Source: PALSA-607 sp036510735 (lineage in GTDB: Bacteria; Actinomycetota; Actinomycetes; Acidothermales; Acidothermaceae). Taken from it: DNA of 19,374 nt. The translations under genes and the position numbers were made by a program. Below are positions 7,257 through 15,122 of the stretch, one piece after another; position 1 is the first letter of the stretch, and every line of letters begins with the position of its first letter. The notes beneath the pieces were generated by a model. That model saw nothing but the letters and a program-made list of their open reading frames with translations, ran no database searches and was not told where the DNA came from. The stretch spans positions 1-19,374 of the forward strand of contig DATCDK010000162.1 in assembly GCA_036510735.1 (NCBI GenBank). The letters are read 5' to 3'.

Positions 7257-8081
7257 TTAGTGGCCCATCGCGGTGATCAGGAAGCAGGTCATCGTGGCGA
7301 CCTCGCCACATGCGCCGATCACGTCGCCGGTGACGCCGCCGAACCGGCGTATCGCGTGCCGGCCGACAAGTCGGGCCACCGCGAGTGCAGCGAGCACCGC
7401 CGCCAGCCGCTGAATTGCGCTGTTGACGCCCTCGATATTGGCGTAGACGGGACCGTAGAAAGTCGCGCCAGCGCACAGCACGAGGGTCCAGAAGATCGCG
7501 ACGATCCTGGGCACCGAGCCGGCGACGAGCGCACCCATTCCGTCGGTGCGGGCAGCCTGGATACCGGGCGTACACGCCCACAGCATCGACACTCGTCCGA
7601 CGACGACGCCGAGTACCAGTGCCTGCGTACCGCGGTGCACGAGCACATTGCTCGTCAATGCAAGGACGTCGATCCCCAGCACGCCGATGAGAGCAGCAGC
7701 TCCCAGCGCGCCGACGCGTCCGTCACGCATGATCGCGAGAGCTTCGTCGGCCGGTTTGCCCGAGGCCAGGCCGTCGACCGTGTCGGCGAGTCCGTCGAGG
7801 TGCAGGCCGCGGGTCAGCAACGCCAACGTGAGGATTGCGAGCGCCGAGGCGATGAGCGGACCCTCGAACACCGGATTGGCGTGCCGGATGTACAGCGTCG
7901 GGCCGGGATAGACGATCCTCGCGACGATGATCACGCCCGACGCGATCATGGCCAGAGCGGCGCCGATGAGCGGGCTCCATGCCATCGACGATCCGGCGAT
8001 CCGTCGGTTGATCCGGCGGGTTTCCACCGGTGCGACGGTGAACATCGTCAAGGCGAGACGTAGGCCGGCAAAGTCAGCCAC
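7257..8081 (-). CDS. cobS: Adenosylcobinamide-GDP ribazoletransferase (cobalamin synthase)
   Basis: A 274-aa multi-pass membrane enzyme that joins adenosylcobinamide-GDP to alpha-ribazole (phosphate), the last assembly step of the cobalamin nucleotide loop. The conserved acidic motif HLDGLADTVDGLASG is present, followed by IMRDGRVGALGA, both diagnostic of CobS/CobV. N-terminal FAGLRLALTMFTVAP and about six hydrophobic segments fit the family, as does the length. The start is GTG at 8081, overlapping the cobT stop by 8 nt. It is the last gene of the corrinoid operon. Two convergent genes end within 13 nt of each other here and no intrinsic terminator is visible. Confidence 0.95.
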   Translation of the reverse strand: MADFAGLRLALTMFTVAPVETRRINRRIAGSSMAWSPLIGAALAMIASGVIIVARIVYPGPTLYIRHANPVFEGPLIASALAILTLALLTRGLHLDGLADTVDGLASGKPADEALAIMRDGRVGALGAAALIGVLGIDVLALTSNVLVHRGTQALVLGVVVGRVSMLWACTPGIQAARTDGMGALVAGSVPRIVAIFWTLVLCAGATFYGPVYANIEGVNSAIQRLAAVLAALAVARLVGRHAIRRFGGVTGDVIGACGEVATMTCFLITAMGH

Positions 8082-9144
8082 GGTTGCTGACGTTCGCCTC
8101 GCCGAAGGTCGCCATTCCGCCGAGGATATCGGCGGCCGCGGCCACGATCGGTACAGCTACCAAGGCGCCGCTGCCCTCGCCGAGGCGCAAACCCAGATCG
8201 ATCAAGGGGGACAAACCGAGGGTGTCGAGCGCCAGTGCGTGGGCTGGCTCGACCGAGCGGTGGCCAGCCGCCCACCAGGCGGACGCGCCCGGCGCCAGCC
8301 GCTGCGCGAGCAGTGCCGCAGCGCCGCTGATCAGCCCGTCCAGAAGCACGGGGGTGCGGCGCACCGCGGCTTGTGCGAGGAAACCAGCCATAGCGGCGAT
8401 ATCGGCGCCGCCTGCGGCTTGCATTAGGACAAGTGGATCCTCGACTCCCTTGGCTCGCTCGATCCCGGCCGCCACCACCGCACGCTTGCGGGCGAGCCCG
8501 TCGTCATCGATGCCGGTGCCGCGCCCGGTCACGAGGTCAGCGTCGTGACCGGTCAGGACGCCGATGAGGACCGCGGCCGGCGTGGTGTTGCCGATCCCCA
8601 TGTCGCCGGGGATCAGCAGGTCAGCACCGGCGTCGATCTCCTCGTCGGCAATCGCCTTTCCCGCGGTGACCGCTTGCACGGTTTCCTGTCGGGTGAGGGC
8701 ATCCTCGATGTCGAGGCGGCCCGAGCTTCGCCGCACCTTCCACTTGGTGACCTCGGTGGGCAACACGAGGCCCGGTAGGTCGCTGCCCACCGCCATGTCG
8801 ACCACCCGCACGCCGGCGCCCACGCCGCGGGCCAGCACATTCACGGCCGCGCCGCCCGCGACAAAGTTGGCGACCATCTGCGCGGTGACTTCGCTGGGAT
8901 ACGCCGACACGCCAGCAGCCGCTACGCCGTGGTCACCCGCGAAGATCACCACCCGGATGCGCGTGGGTGCCACTGGCGGGCAGCGGCCCTGAACACCGGC
9001 GAGCCACACCGAAACGTCCTCGAGCCTGCCCAGCGCGCCGGCCGGCTTGGTGAGCATCGCTTGGCGGGCGATCGCCTGCTCGCGAGCGGCGGTGTCGGGC
9101 TCGGGCACCGCGTCGAAGGTGACAGTCTCGAGGCTGCTGGTCAC
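8074..9144 (-). CDS. cobT: Nicotinate-nucleotide-dimethylbenzimidazole phosphoribosyltransferase
   Basis: A 356-aa cytosolic enzyme that activates the lower-ligand base (typically 5,6-dimethylbenzimidazole) with nicotinate mononucleotide to give alpha-ribazole phosphate. Diagnostic motifs are VVIFAGDHGVAAAGVSAYP, LIPGDMGIGNTTPAAVL, the QAAGGADIAAMAGF block, and LRLGEGSGALVA, in which E323 is the expected catalytic glutamate. The start is GTG 9144, which overlaps the stop of the cobU fusion gene (GTGA). Its presence between cobU and cobS completes the nucleotide-loop pathway. Base specificity cannot be read from sequence. Confidence 0.96.
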   Translation of the reverse strand: MTSSLETVTFDAVPEPDTAAREQAIARQAMLTKPAGALGRLEDVSVWLAGVQGRCPPVAPTRIRVVIFAGDHGVAAAGVSAYPSEVTAQMVANFVAGGAAVNVLARGVGAGVRVVDMAVGSDLPGLVLPTEVTKWKVRRSSGRLDIEDALTRQETVQAVTAGKAIADEEIDAGADLLIPGDMGIGNTTPAAVLIGVLTGHDADLVTGRGTGIDDDGLARKRAVVAAGIERAKGVEDPLVLMQAAGGADIAAMAGFLAQAAVRRTPVLLDGLISGAAALLAQRLAPGASAWWAAGHRSVEPAHALALDTLGLSPLIDLGLRLGEGSGALVAVPIVAAAADILGGMATFGEANVSNRG

Positions 9145-10547
9145 GTTGTCTCCTGGCCTGATTGGACGGCGGGTGGGTGCAGGAGCGACCGGCTGATGCC
9201 GGCCTCGACGACCAACACCTCGTCAGACTCCGCGGTGAGCCGGGCATTCAGGCTGCCGATCTCGTCGCGAAAGCGTCGCCCGCTCGGGTATGGCGGCACG
9301 ACGCCTGATCCGACCTCGTTGCTGACCGCGACGACGCGCGCCGCCGTCGTCCGCCATGCGCGCACCAAGCCGTCTACCGCCTCGGCCACCTCGGCATCAG
9401 CGTGACGGGCTGAGGCTGCCTCGCCTGACCATAGGCCAGCGTTCTCCATGACCGTGGCGAGCCAGACGGTGAGGCAGTCGATGAGCAGGGGTGGATCGTC
9501 GGCGCTCGCCGCTGCTAGCAGTTTGGTGAGGGCGGTCGTCTCGACCGTCGTCCAGTGCGCAGGTCGACGCGCTCGGTGCACCGCGATCCGCCTCCGCCAC
9601 TCGTCGTCCATTGCGTCGGTGTCGGCAGCCGCGGTAGCGACGTAGGTCACCGCAGGTGCCGCGGCCAACAGGCGTTCGGCGGCGAGGGACTTCCCGGAAC
9701 GTGCGCCGCCGAGCACCAGGGTTCGCCGCGGCATGGTCCTCGCTGGTGTTGGAACAGCCGAGGTGTCGTCGAGTCGGATCACCGCGCCGTCCGGCAATAG
9801 CTCGGTGCCCATTGCAGCGAGGCGAGCACGCAGGATCGAGGGCGCCGGATTCCCGTGCCCGAGGTGGATCGCAACGATGCGGCTGTGGTCGTCGATCGCG
9901 TGCTCGCGTCGCAACCGGGCCAATGTCGTGGCGAAGGACGCGAGTCCGTGGTGGCCGGTGGCACCTGCGACCGGCCGATCGCCCCAGCTGTCTTCGAGCA
10001 GGAGCAGGTCGTAGCGCGCACCCGCAGGTGTCGTGAAACCCGGACCGGTGTCGGTTGCGTAGAGCAGCCGATGCGTCGAACTCGCCACGTCATAGATGAC
10101 CGCGCCGTCACTGTCGTGATCGGCGGCGAGTGCGCGCACGGTGTAACTCCCAAGGGTCAGTACGTCTCCTGCGGCTACCGGCCGGAAATCGACCTCAGGA
10201 TCAACAGGTGGCAGCCATAGCGAGAGTGCGGCTAAGGCCGACGGGGGTCCGACGACACTCAACGGTCCGCTGCCGGCCCATCGCCGAGCGAGCAGCGTCG
10301 CTCCGTTCGCATGGTCGTAGTGGTCGTGCGTCACCAGTAAGTAACGAACACGGTCGAGGCGGACGCCGAGGCGCACTGCCGATCGTGGGACGTCGTGACC
10401 GCAATCGATCAGCAATGCATCGTCGATCAACGCGGCGGTGTGCGCGCGGATCTCCCCTTCCGCGTAGGCCGCAGCACACGACGCGCAGTTGCAGAACGGA
10501 TGCGGCCAGCCGGGTGCGTCACCGGTACCGAGCAGGGTGATGTCCAT
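9141..10547 (-). CDS. cobU: Fusion: PhnP-like metallo-beta-lactamase hydrolase + CobU
   Basis: A 468-aa two-domain protein. Residues 1-265 are a metallo-beta-lactamase fold: start MDITLLGTGDAPGW, a Cys-x-Cys-x-x-Cys set (C19, C21, C24) like the extra zinc site of PhnP phosphodiesterases, metal motif HDHYDH (74-79), then D166 and histidines at 199/200, 228 and 231. Residues about 274-460 are CobU (adenosylcobinamide kinase/guanylyltransferase): P-loop GGARSGKS (280-287), H324 in RIAVHRARRP (expected guanylylated His), and NEVGSGVVPPYPSGRRFRD. CobU phosphorylates adenosylcobinamide and converts it to the GDP form. ATG 10547 overlaps the upstream stop as TGATG. From memory similar fusions occur in Streptomyces. 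The role of the hydrolase domain is unknown; a phosphatase or phosphodiesterase step on a corrinoid or ribazole intermediate is one possibility. Confidence 0.93.
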   Translation of the reverse strand: MDITLLGTGDAPGWPHPFCNCASCAAAYAEGEIRAHTAALIDDALLIDCGHDVPRSAVRLGVRLDRVRYLLVTHDHYDHANGATLLARRWAGSGPLSVVGPPSALAALSLWLPPVDPEVDFRPVAAGDVLTLGSYTVRALAADHDSDGAVIYDVASSTHRLLYATDTGPGFTTPAGARYDLLLLEDSWGDRPVAGATGHHGLASFATTLARLRREHAIDDHSRIVAIHLGHGNPAPSILRARLAAMGTELLPDGAVIRLDDTSAVPTPARTMPRRTLVLGGARSGKSLAAERLLAAAPAVTYVATAAADTDAMDDEWRRRIAVHRARRPAHWTTVETTALTKLLAAASADDPPLLIDCLTVWLATVMENAGLWSGEAASARHADAEVAEAVDGLVRAWRTTAARVVAVSNEVGSGVVPPYPSGRRFRDEIGSLNARLTAESDEVLVVEAGISRSLLHPPAVQSGQETT

Positions 10548-11431
10548 CAGCCGCGGTGGTCGCTGAGCAGGGCCGGCGTCGGTGACGGTGGCACGAACGT
10601 GACGGGTGCGGTGAAGGCGGCGCGACGTGCCGCTCGCCTGAGTGCAAGCAAGACGGCGCGACCGGCGACCAGCACGAGAAGGGCGTTGCCCAGTGCCCTG
10701 GTGAGATCCCAGCCGACCGAAGTCGCGACGTAAAATGCTGCGTAGTGATGGACCTCGGTAACCCAACTAGCCCCTGGTACGTAAGAGATTTGGGGTGACA
10801 GGCCACTGGTTTCGAACGGCCAGAACCACAAGTTGGTGATCGCGCCGTACACCATGCCTGCGGCTGCGCCATAGGTCGCGAGCATCGCGATCTCCAGCTT
10901 GCCGCGCAGCGGCGGCAGGCAGCCGGCGAACAGGCCGACCCATCCGGCCGCCAGCATCTGGAACGGCAGCCAGGGTCCGACGCCACCTGTCAGCAGCGCG
11001 CTCGCGAAGAGCGTGAGTGTTCCGAGGACGAACCCGAAGCCGCGTCCGAGAACGCGACCGGCCGGGATCAGCAGGAAGAAGACGGGCGAGGCGCCGGTGG
11101 CGTCGATGCCCAGTGGACGCAATGCCGCGCCGCACGCGGTGAGCACGCCGAGCAGTGCGATCGCCTTCGCGTCCATGCCGCCGTCGGCAACTTCGGCGAG
11201 TACCACCACGAGCAGCAGCGGCAACACGATGGCGAAGATCCACGGCGCGTCAGCGGTGTGTGCTGTGTTGACGTTCTGCGCCTTGCTGTGCAAGAGAAAC
11301 GGCCAGCCGAAGGCGAGTACGCCGAACCCGCTGGCGACTGCTAACGCAAACGTCGAGCGAAGGTGCAAGCCGACAGCGGCCGGACGTCGAGGGGTGCGGG
11401 CAGCTATCGCAGTTGCGGCTGTCACTGTCAC
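10547..11431 (-). CDS. ECF transporter S component (substrate-binding membrane subunit), probably for a corrinoid
   Basis: A 294-aa membrane protein with about six hydrophobic helices, for example FALAVASGFGVLAFGWPFLL, WIFAIVLPLLLVVVLAEV, SPVFFLLIPAGRVLG and LLTGGVGPWLPFQMLAAGWVG. The PWLPFQMLAAGWVGLFAG segment resembles S components of cobalt/cobalamin and related vitamin importers. The open frame extends upstream into the ATPase gene. I choose GTG 11431 because it overlaps the ATPase stop (GTGA), the pattern used throughout this operon. The membrane protein sits beside EcfT and EcfA and between B12 genes under a B12 riboswitch, so cobalamin or cobinamide is the likely cargo (compare CbrT). 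Substrate specificity is inferred from context only. Confidence 0.85.
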   Translation of the reverse strand: MTVTAATAIAARTPRRPAAVGLHLRSTFALAVASGFGVLAFGWPFLLHSKAQNVNTAHTADAPWIFAIVLPLLLVVVLAEVADGGMDAKAIALLGVLTACGAALRPLGIDATGASPVFFLLIPAGRVLGRGFGFVLGTLTLFASALLTGGVGPWLPFQMLAAGWVGLFAGCLPPLRGKLEIAMLATYGAAAGMVYGAITNLWFWPFETSGLSPQISYVPGASWVTEVHHYAAFYVATSVGWDLTRALGNALLVLVAGRAVLLALRRAARRAAFTAPVTFVPPSPTPALLSDHRG

Positions 11432-13035
11432 GGCGCCGCCTCCGGCGTCCGAGTCACCGCGAGCGTCGCTCGTACTTGCGCGACGGTCAGCCATGGAAGC
11501 GGCGCGAGGATCTTCGCGATCTGCGGCGCGAATGCCGGCGACGCCGTGACCACCTCGCGGGTCGGGCCGTCCGCGACAATCTCGCCGTCTGCGAGAACGA
11601 TGGTTCGGTGACTGACCTCGGCCGCGAGTTCGACGTCGTGAGTAGCGAGGATCACTGCAGTTCCGGCGACAGCAAGTTCTCGCAGCACATGCACGAGGCG
11701 GGCCTTGCCTGGGTAGTCGAGGCCACGGGTCGGCTCGTCGAGCAAGAGCACGGTTGGCTTGCCGGCGATCACCAATGCGAGTGCGAGTGCGAGCCGCTGT
11801 CCTTCGGACAGATCGCGCGGGTGGGTGTGCCCGGCGATGCCGGGAGCGAGCCGGTCGAGTAGCGCACGAGCGTCCACCCCGGCGCCGGCGCACTCGTCGT
11901 CGACCGTGTCAGCCCAGAAAAGATCGGCGGGCTCCTGTGGCACAAGACCGACGTCGCGAACAAGATCCGAGCCACTACTGCGGTAAGGGTCGTGACCCGC
12001 GACAATCACTTGGCCTGCTATCGGACGGTTCAGCCCGACCAACTGCGCGAGCAGCGTCGACTTGCCGGCGCCATTGCGGCCCATCAGGGCGATGATCTCG
12101 CCTGGTCGCACGATCAGGTCGATGCCTCGCAGTGCAATGAGGTCGTCGTAGTTCGCTTGCAGTTTGCGCACCGAGACGACGGGCTCGCCACTGGCGGCCT
12201 GCCGCTCGTGCGGTGTGGGCATGGTGGCTAACTGGGTGCGTAACGCATCGGCTGCGCGACGCGCATCGCGTACCGACAGCGGCAACGGCGCCCACTGCAC
12301 CAGCCGACCGAGCTCGACAACCGGCGGCGCAACAATGCTGTGCTCCATGGCTAAAGCCGGCGTGGTGTCATGCACGCGACCGTCGTCATCGACGTGCACG
12401 ACTCGGTCCGCGTACTGGATGACGCGCTCGAGGCGGTGCTCGGCGGCAACCACCGTGATCCCGAGATCGTGCACGAGCCGAGTCAGCGCTGCAAGCACAT
12501 CGTCGGCCGCTGGAGGATCGAGTGCAGATGTCGGTTCGTCGAGCACCAGAACGCGCGCGCCGGCCGTAAGCACCGAGCCGATGGCGACGCGCTGCTGCTC
12601 GCCGGACGACAGCGTGCGCAGCGGTCGTTGGCGCAGGCCGGTCAGTCCCAGTGAGTCGAGGATGTCCTCGACGCGACGCCGCATCACCGCCGGCGAGACG
12701 CCGAGTGATTCCATCGCGTAGGCGAGTTCTTCTTCGACGCTGTCGGTGACGAAGCCGGCAAGCGGATCCTGACCGACGTATCCGACGACGTCGGCGAGTT
12801 CGCGGGGCGGATAGCTACGGGTGTCGCGCCCGTCGACGGTGACGCGGCCCGCGAGAGTGCCGCCGGTGAAGTGCGGCACCAGCCCGTTGATGGCTTTCAG
12901 CAAGGTCGACTTGCCGGCGCCGGTCCGGCCGATGACCAACGCAAGTTCGCCGTCGGGGATCGACAACTCGACGTCGCGAATGGCCGGACCCTCGGCGTCC
13001 GGGTAAGTGACGGTGACCGCTTCGAAGAGAATCAT
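11428..13035 (-). CDS. ECF transporter ATPase, two fused ABC domains (EcfA1-EcfA2)
   Basis: A 535-aa protein with two nucleotide-binding domains in one chain. Domain 1: Walker A GRTGAGKST (36-44), Q89, signature LSSGEQQR (142-149), Walker B VLVLDEP (162-168), switch His200. Domain 2: Walker A GRNGAGKST (319-327), Q-loop VPQEP, signature LSEGQRLA (409-416), Walker B LLLDEP, switch His in ATHD. Both sites look intact. A linker of about 60 residues (about 225-285) joins them. It powers the importer formed with the adjacent T and S proteins. ATG 13035 overlaps the EcfT stop (ATGA). The frame is open to 13299, but that part lies inside ecfT. A fused ATPase pair encoded with its own T and S subunits suggests a dedicated (group I) ECF system. 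Confidence 0.95.
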   Translation of the reverse strand: MILFEAVTVTYPDAEGPAIRDVELSIPDGELALVIGRTGAGKSTLLKAINGLVPHFTGGTLAGRVTVDGRDTRSYPPRELADVVGYVGQDPLAGFVTDSVEEELAYAMESLGVSPAVMRRRVEDILDSLGLTGLRQRPLRTLSSGEQQRVAIGSVLTAGARVLVLDEPTSALDPPAADDVLAALTRLVHDLGITVVAAEHRLERVIQYADRVVHVDDDGRVHDTTPALAMEHSIVAPPVVELGRLVQWAPLPLSVRDARRAADALRTQLATMPTPHERQAASGEPVVSVRKLQANYDDLIALRGIDLIVRPGEIIALMGRNGAGKSTLLAQLVGLNRPIAGQVIVAGHDPYRSSGSDLVRDVGLVPQEPADLFWADTVDDECAGAGVDARALLDRLAPGIAGHTHPRDLSEGQRLALALALVIAGKPTVLLLDEPTRGLDYPGKARLVHVLRELAVAGTAVILATHDVELAAEVSHRTIVLADGEIVADGPTREVVTASPAFAPQIAKILAPLPWLTVAQVRATLAVTRTPEAAP

Positions 13036-14189
13036 CGGCCGACTCCCGCTGGTTCGGGGGAGTCTTGGACCGACTGCCGCGGCACAGAAATCCCTTGTAG
13101 GGCAGGGATTTGTGGCGACGTGGCCCATGCCGGGATCAGTGCAAGCACGAGACCGACCATGGCGGGCCATGGCAATTGCGGGACGACGAGTGGGTACGTC
13201 GTCGGGTGCAGTGATCCGGGATACAGGCGGCCCGCGACGAGCATGCCGGCCAGTGCCGCGACGCCGGACGCGACCACGATCCACTCGGATGCGTGCCATG
13301 AGTCAGGCCGGTACTTCGTCCGCGTTGGCTGCCGCCCCCCGAACAACACGGCACCACACGCGATCGCGGTGCCGAGCACAAGTAGGGGGAGCCCGATCAA
13401 TGTCGGCGATGTCGCGTCGAGCAATTCGTAGACCGCGATGGCAACGGCGATGAGTCCGGCGACGACGGCGGCCGAGACCAGCCGTCGCCGCACCGCCGAT
13501 ACAGCTCCGCGCCTGCCAAAACCGCGAGAATCCATCGCGGCAGCGAGTTCGATCGAACGCTCCAAGGCGTCCTCGAGGACAGGCAGTGCAGTGCCAAGCC
13601 ACGAGCGGACGCCGGACGACGGGCGTCCGCGTAGTCGTCGGGCTCGCCGGACCCGGACAGCAGCGGCAGCCAGCTGGGGTGCGAACGACATGGCGACGGT
13701 GATCGCGACGCCGGCTTCATAAAGCGCACCCGGCATCGCCCTCAGAAGCCGACGGGGGCTGGCCAACGCATTTGCCGAGCCCACACAGACCAACAGCGTC
13801 GCGAGCTGCAGGCCGCCGTAGACCGCGGTAAGCAGACCCTGCACCGTGATGTTTCCGCCGAGATGCAGGCCTGCGGCCCAATCAGGCAACGGAAGGGTCG
13901 GCACCCGCACGAGTACCTGACCGGTCGGCTGCGCGCCGAACACGATGTCGAACACGACGCGGACGACGAGCACCACGACGCCGAGTCGAAGGAACAGTGC
14001 GAACGATCGGGAGCTGTGCGGTGAGCGGCGCGCTGACACCGTGAACGCGGCGACGGCAACAAGCAGCAGCAGGACGATCGGATTCGTGGTCCGGGTCGCC
14101 GCCGTAGCCAGGGCGAGGGACCATGCCCACCACGCCCCTGGGTGCAAGGCGCGCGAGGGTCGACCCGCGTGCAAGCTCATGTGGCTCAT
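13032..14189 (-). CDS. ECF transporter T component (transmembrane coupling subunit)
   Basis: A 385-aa integral membrane protein that couples the ATPase to the S component. It starts MSHMSLHAGRPSRAL and has the early TRTTNPIVLLLLVAV helix. The two coupling-helix segments with the Arg-Gly pattern of EcfT are RARRLRGRP (about 182-190) and AAAMDSRGFGRRG (about 217-228). It is longer than typical EcfT (about 250-270 aa) because of four extra hydrophobic segments after residue 235. ATG 14189 overlaps the upstream stop (ATGA). The open frame running to 14606 is an unsupported extension. Family resemblance is to CbiQ/BioN-type proteins. Confidence 0.88.
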   Translation of the reverse strand: MSHMSLHAGRPSRALHPGAWWAWSLALATAATRTTNPIVLLLLVAVAAFTVSARRSPHSSRSFALFLRLGVVVLVVRVVFDIVFGAQPTGQVLVRVPTLPLPDWAAGLHLGGNITVQGLLTAVYGGLQLATLLVCVGSANALASPRRLLRAMPGALYEAGVAITVAMSFAPQLAAAAVRVRRARRLRGRPSSGVRSWLGTALPVLEDALERSIELAAAMDSRGFGRRGAVSAVRRRLVSAAVVAGLIAVAIAVYELLDATSPTLIGLPLLVLGTAIACGAVLFGGRQPTRTKYRPDSWHASEWIVVASGVAALAGMLVAGRLYPGSLHPTTYPLVVPQLPWPAMVGLVLALIPAWATSPQIPALQGISVPRQSVQDSPEPAGVGR

Positions 14190-15118
14190 CGTCCGCGCGC
14201 TCTCGTACGCCAGATCGCTGCACCGCCAAGGATCACGATGAGCGCGACGCCACCGATCGTCGTTGCCGCGACGCCGTGGCTGTGTCGCGCGTTCGATCGC
14301 AACGCCGCCAGCGAGAGCGCCGACACACTCGCTGGCGCGGGCACGCGCGACGGCGGTCCGATGGGCGACTGCGCCAGAACAGGCGACTGTGCCAGTCCGG
14401 ACTGCAAGGCCGCCGAAGGCGCCGGACTGTTGGCTGCTGACGAAATCACGGCGGCCGGAGTCGCCAGCGCGGCGGTGGCCGATCGCGTCGTCGCTGCCGG
14501 AGTTGTTGGCGCATGGCTGCTCGCCGTGTGGGGACTCGCACGGGAGGGCGTCGGCGAGGGCGTGGCAACAGGTGCCGCGGGCTTGACCGCGACCGCAACC
14601 GCACACTCGGTCTTCGGGTAGCCGTCGATGCCACAGACGAGTCCGGCGTCTGAGCCGGTACCGATCCGGACGGCGGCTGCAGCCGCCAGGACGTCGGCAC
14701 CAGTCTTGCCATCACGCACGTAGACGCAGCCGGGCACGACCGCGGCCGGCGGCTTCTCGTGGGCGGGCGCGTCGGTCGCGAGCCCGAAGTCAATGACGAT
14801 GCCGACCCGCAAGTCGCCTGCCTTGGCAGGAGTCGACTTGCAGAGCGTCGCGAAGTCCGGCGCGGCTCGGGGCAACAGCCCGTTGCCTGCGTCAACCTGC
14901 ACGGCGAATCGCCAGCCCTGAACCTCGCCGTCGACCGGGTACTCACTGGCCGGTCCGCGCTGCGAGTACTGCCAGCTCGTACCGTGCGGGCTCGTGACGT
15001 AATACGTCCAGTAGCGGTAGGCCGTAGTTGCGCTCGCCTGACCGGAAACCGTGATGACGACGGCGGCGCACGCCGCCAGGGCGGCCAGCCCGAAAGCAGC
15101 CGCCCTGGTCAGCGTCAT
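14186..15118 (-). CDS. Secreted, membrane-anchored SCO2322-type protein of the B12 uptake operon
   Basis: A 310-aa protein with a signal peptide (1-30, cleavage after SGQASA). A compact domain follows (about 31-180), beginning AYRYWTYYVTSPHGTSWQYSQRG and containing GEVQGWRFAV, DFATLC, VIDFG, and GLVCGIDGYPKTECAV. Four cysteines (93, 131, 162, 172) could form two disulfides. Next is a low-complexity Pro/Ala/Ser/Thr stalk (about 180-280), and then a C-terminal transmembrane helix (about 284-303) with a basic tail. The domain matches my memory of the SCO2322 family of Streptomyces, also found beside ECF transporters. Its biochemical role is not established as far as I know. Context suggests an extracellular corrinoid-binding or docking protein on the outer face of the membrane. 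It starts 4 nt after the previous stop (TGA-CCAG-ATG). Confidence 0.82.
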   Translation of the reverse strand: MTLTRAAAFGLAALAACAAVVITVSGQASATTAYRYWTYYVTSPHGTSWQYSQRGPASEYPVDGEVQGWRFAVQVDAGNGLLPRAAPDFATLCKSTPAKAGDLRVGIVIDFGLATDAPAHEKPPAAVVPGCVYVRDGKTGADVLAAAAAVRIGTGSDAGLVCGIDGYPKTECAVAVAVKPAAPVATPSPTPSRASPHTASSHAPTTPAATTRSATAALATPAAVISSAANSPAPSAALQSGLAQSPVLAQSPIGPPSRVPAPASVSALSLAALRSNARHSHGVAATTIGGVALIVILGGAAIWRTRARGR

Positions 15119-15122
15119 CTGG

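Noticed and set aside
10548..10766. N-terminal extension of the MBL-CobU protein
   Set aside because: Arg-rich translation without family resemblance that lies inside the S-component gene. ATG 10547 begins exactly at the MBL fold and overlaps the upstream stop.
11432..11893. N-terminal extension of the ECF S component
   Set aside because: It runs antiphase through the second ATPase domain and is Arg-rich; GTG 11431 overlaps the ATPase stop as elsewhere in the operon.
13036..13299. N-terminal extension of the ECF ATPase
   Set aside because: It lies within ecfT; ATG 13035 starts at the normal ABC-domain N-terminus with an ATGA overlap.
14190..14606. N-terminal extension of EcfT
   Set aside because: Cys/Arg-rich shadow of the upstream secreted-protein gene, with no EcfT similarity.
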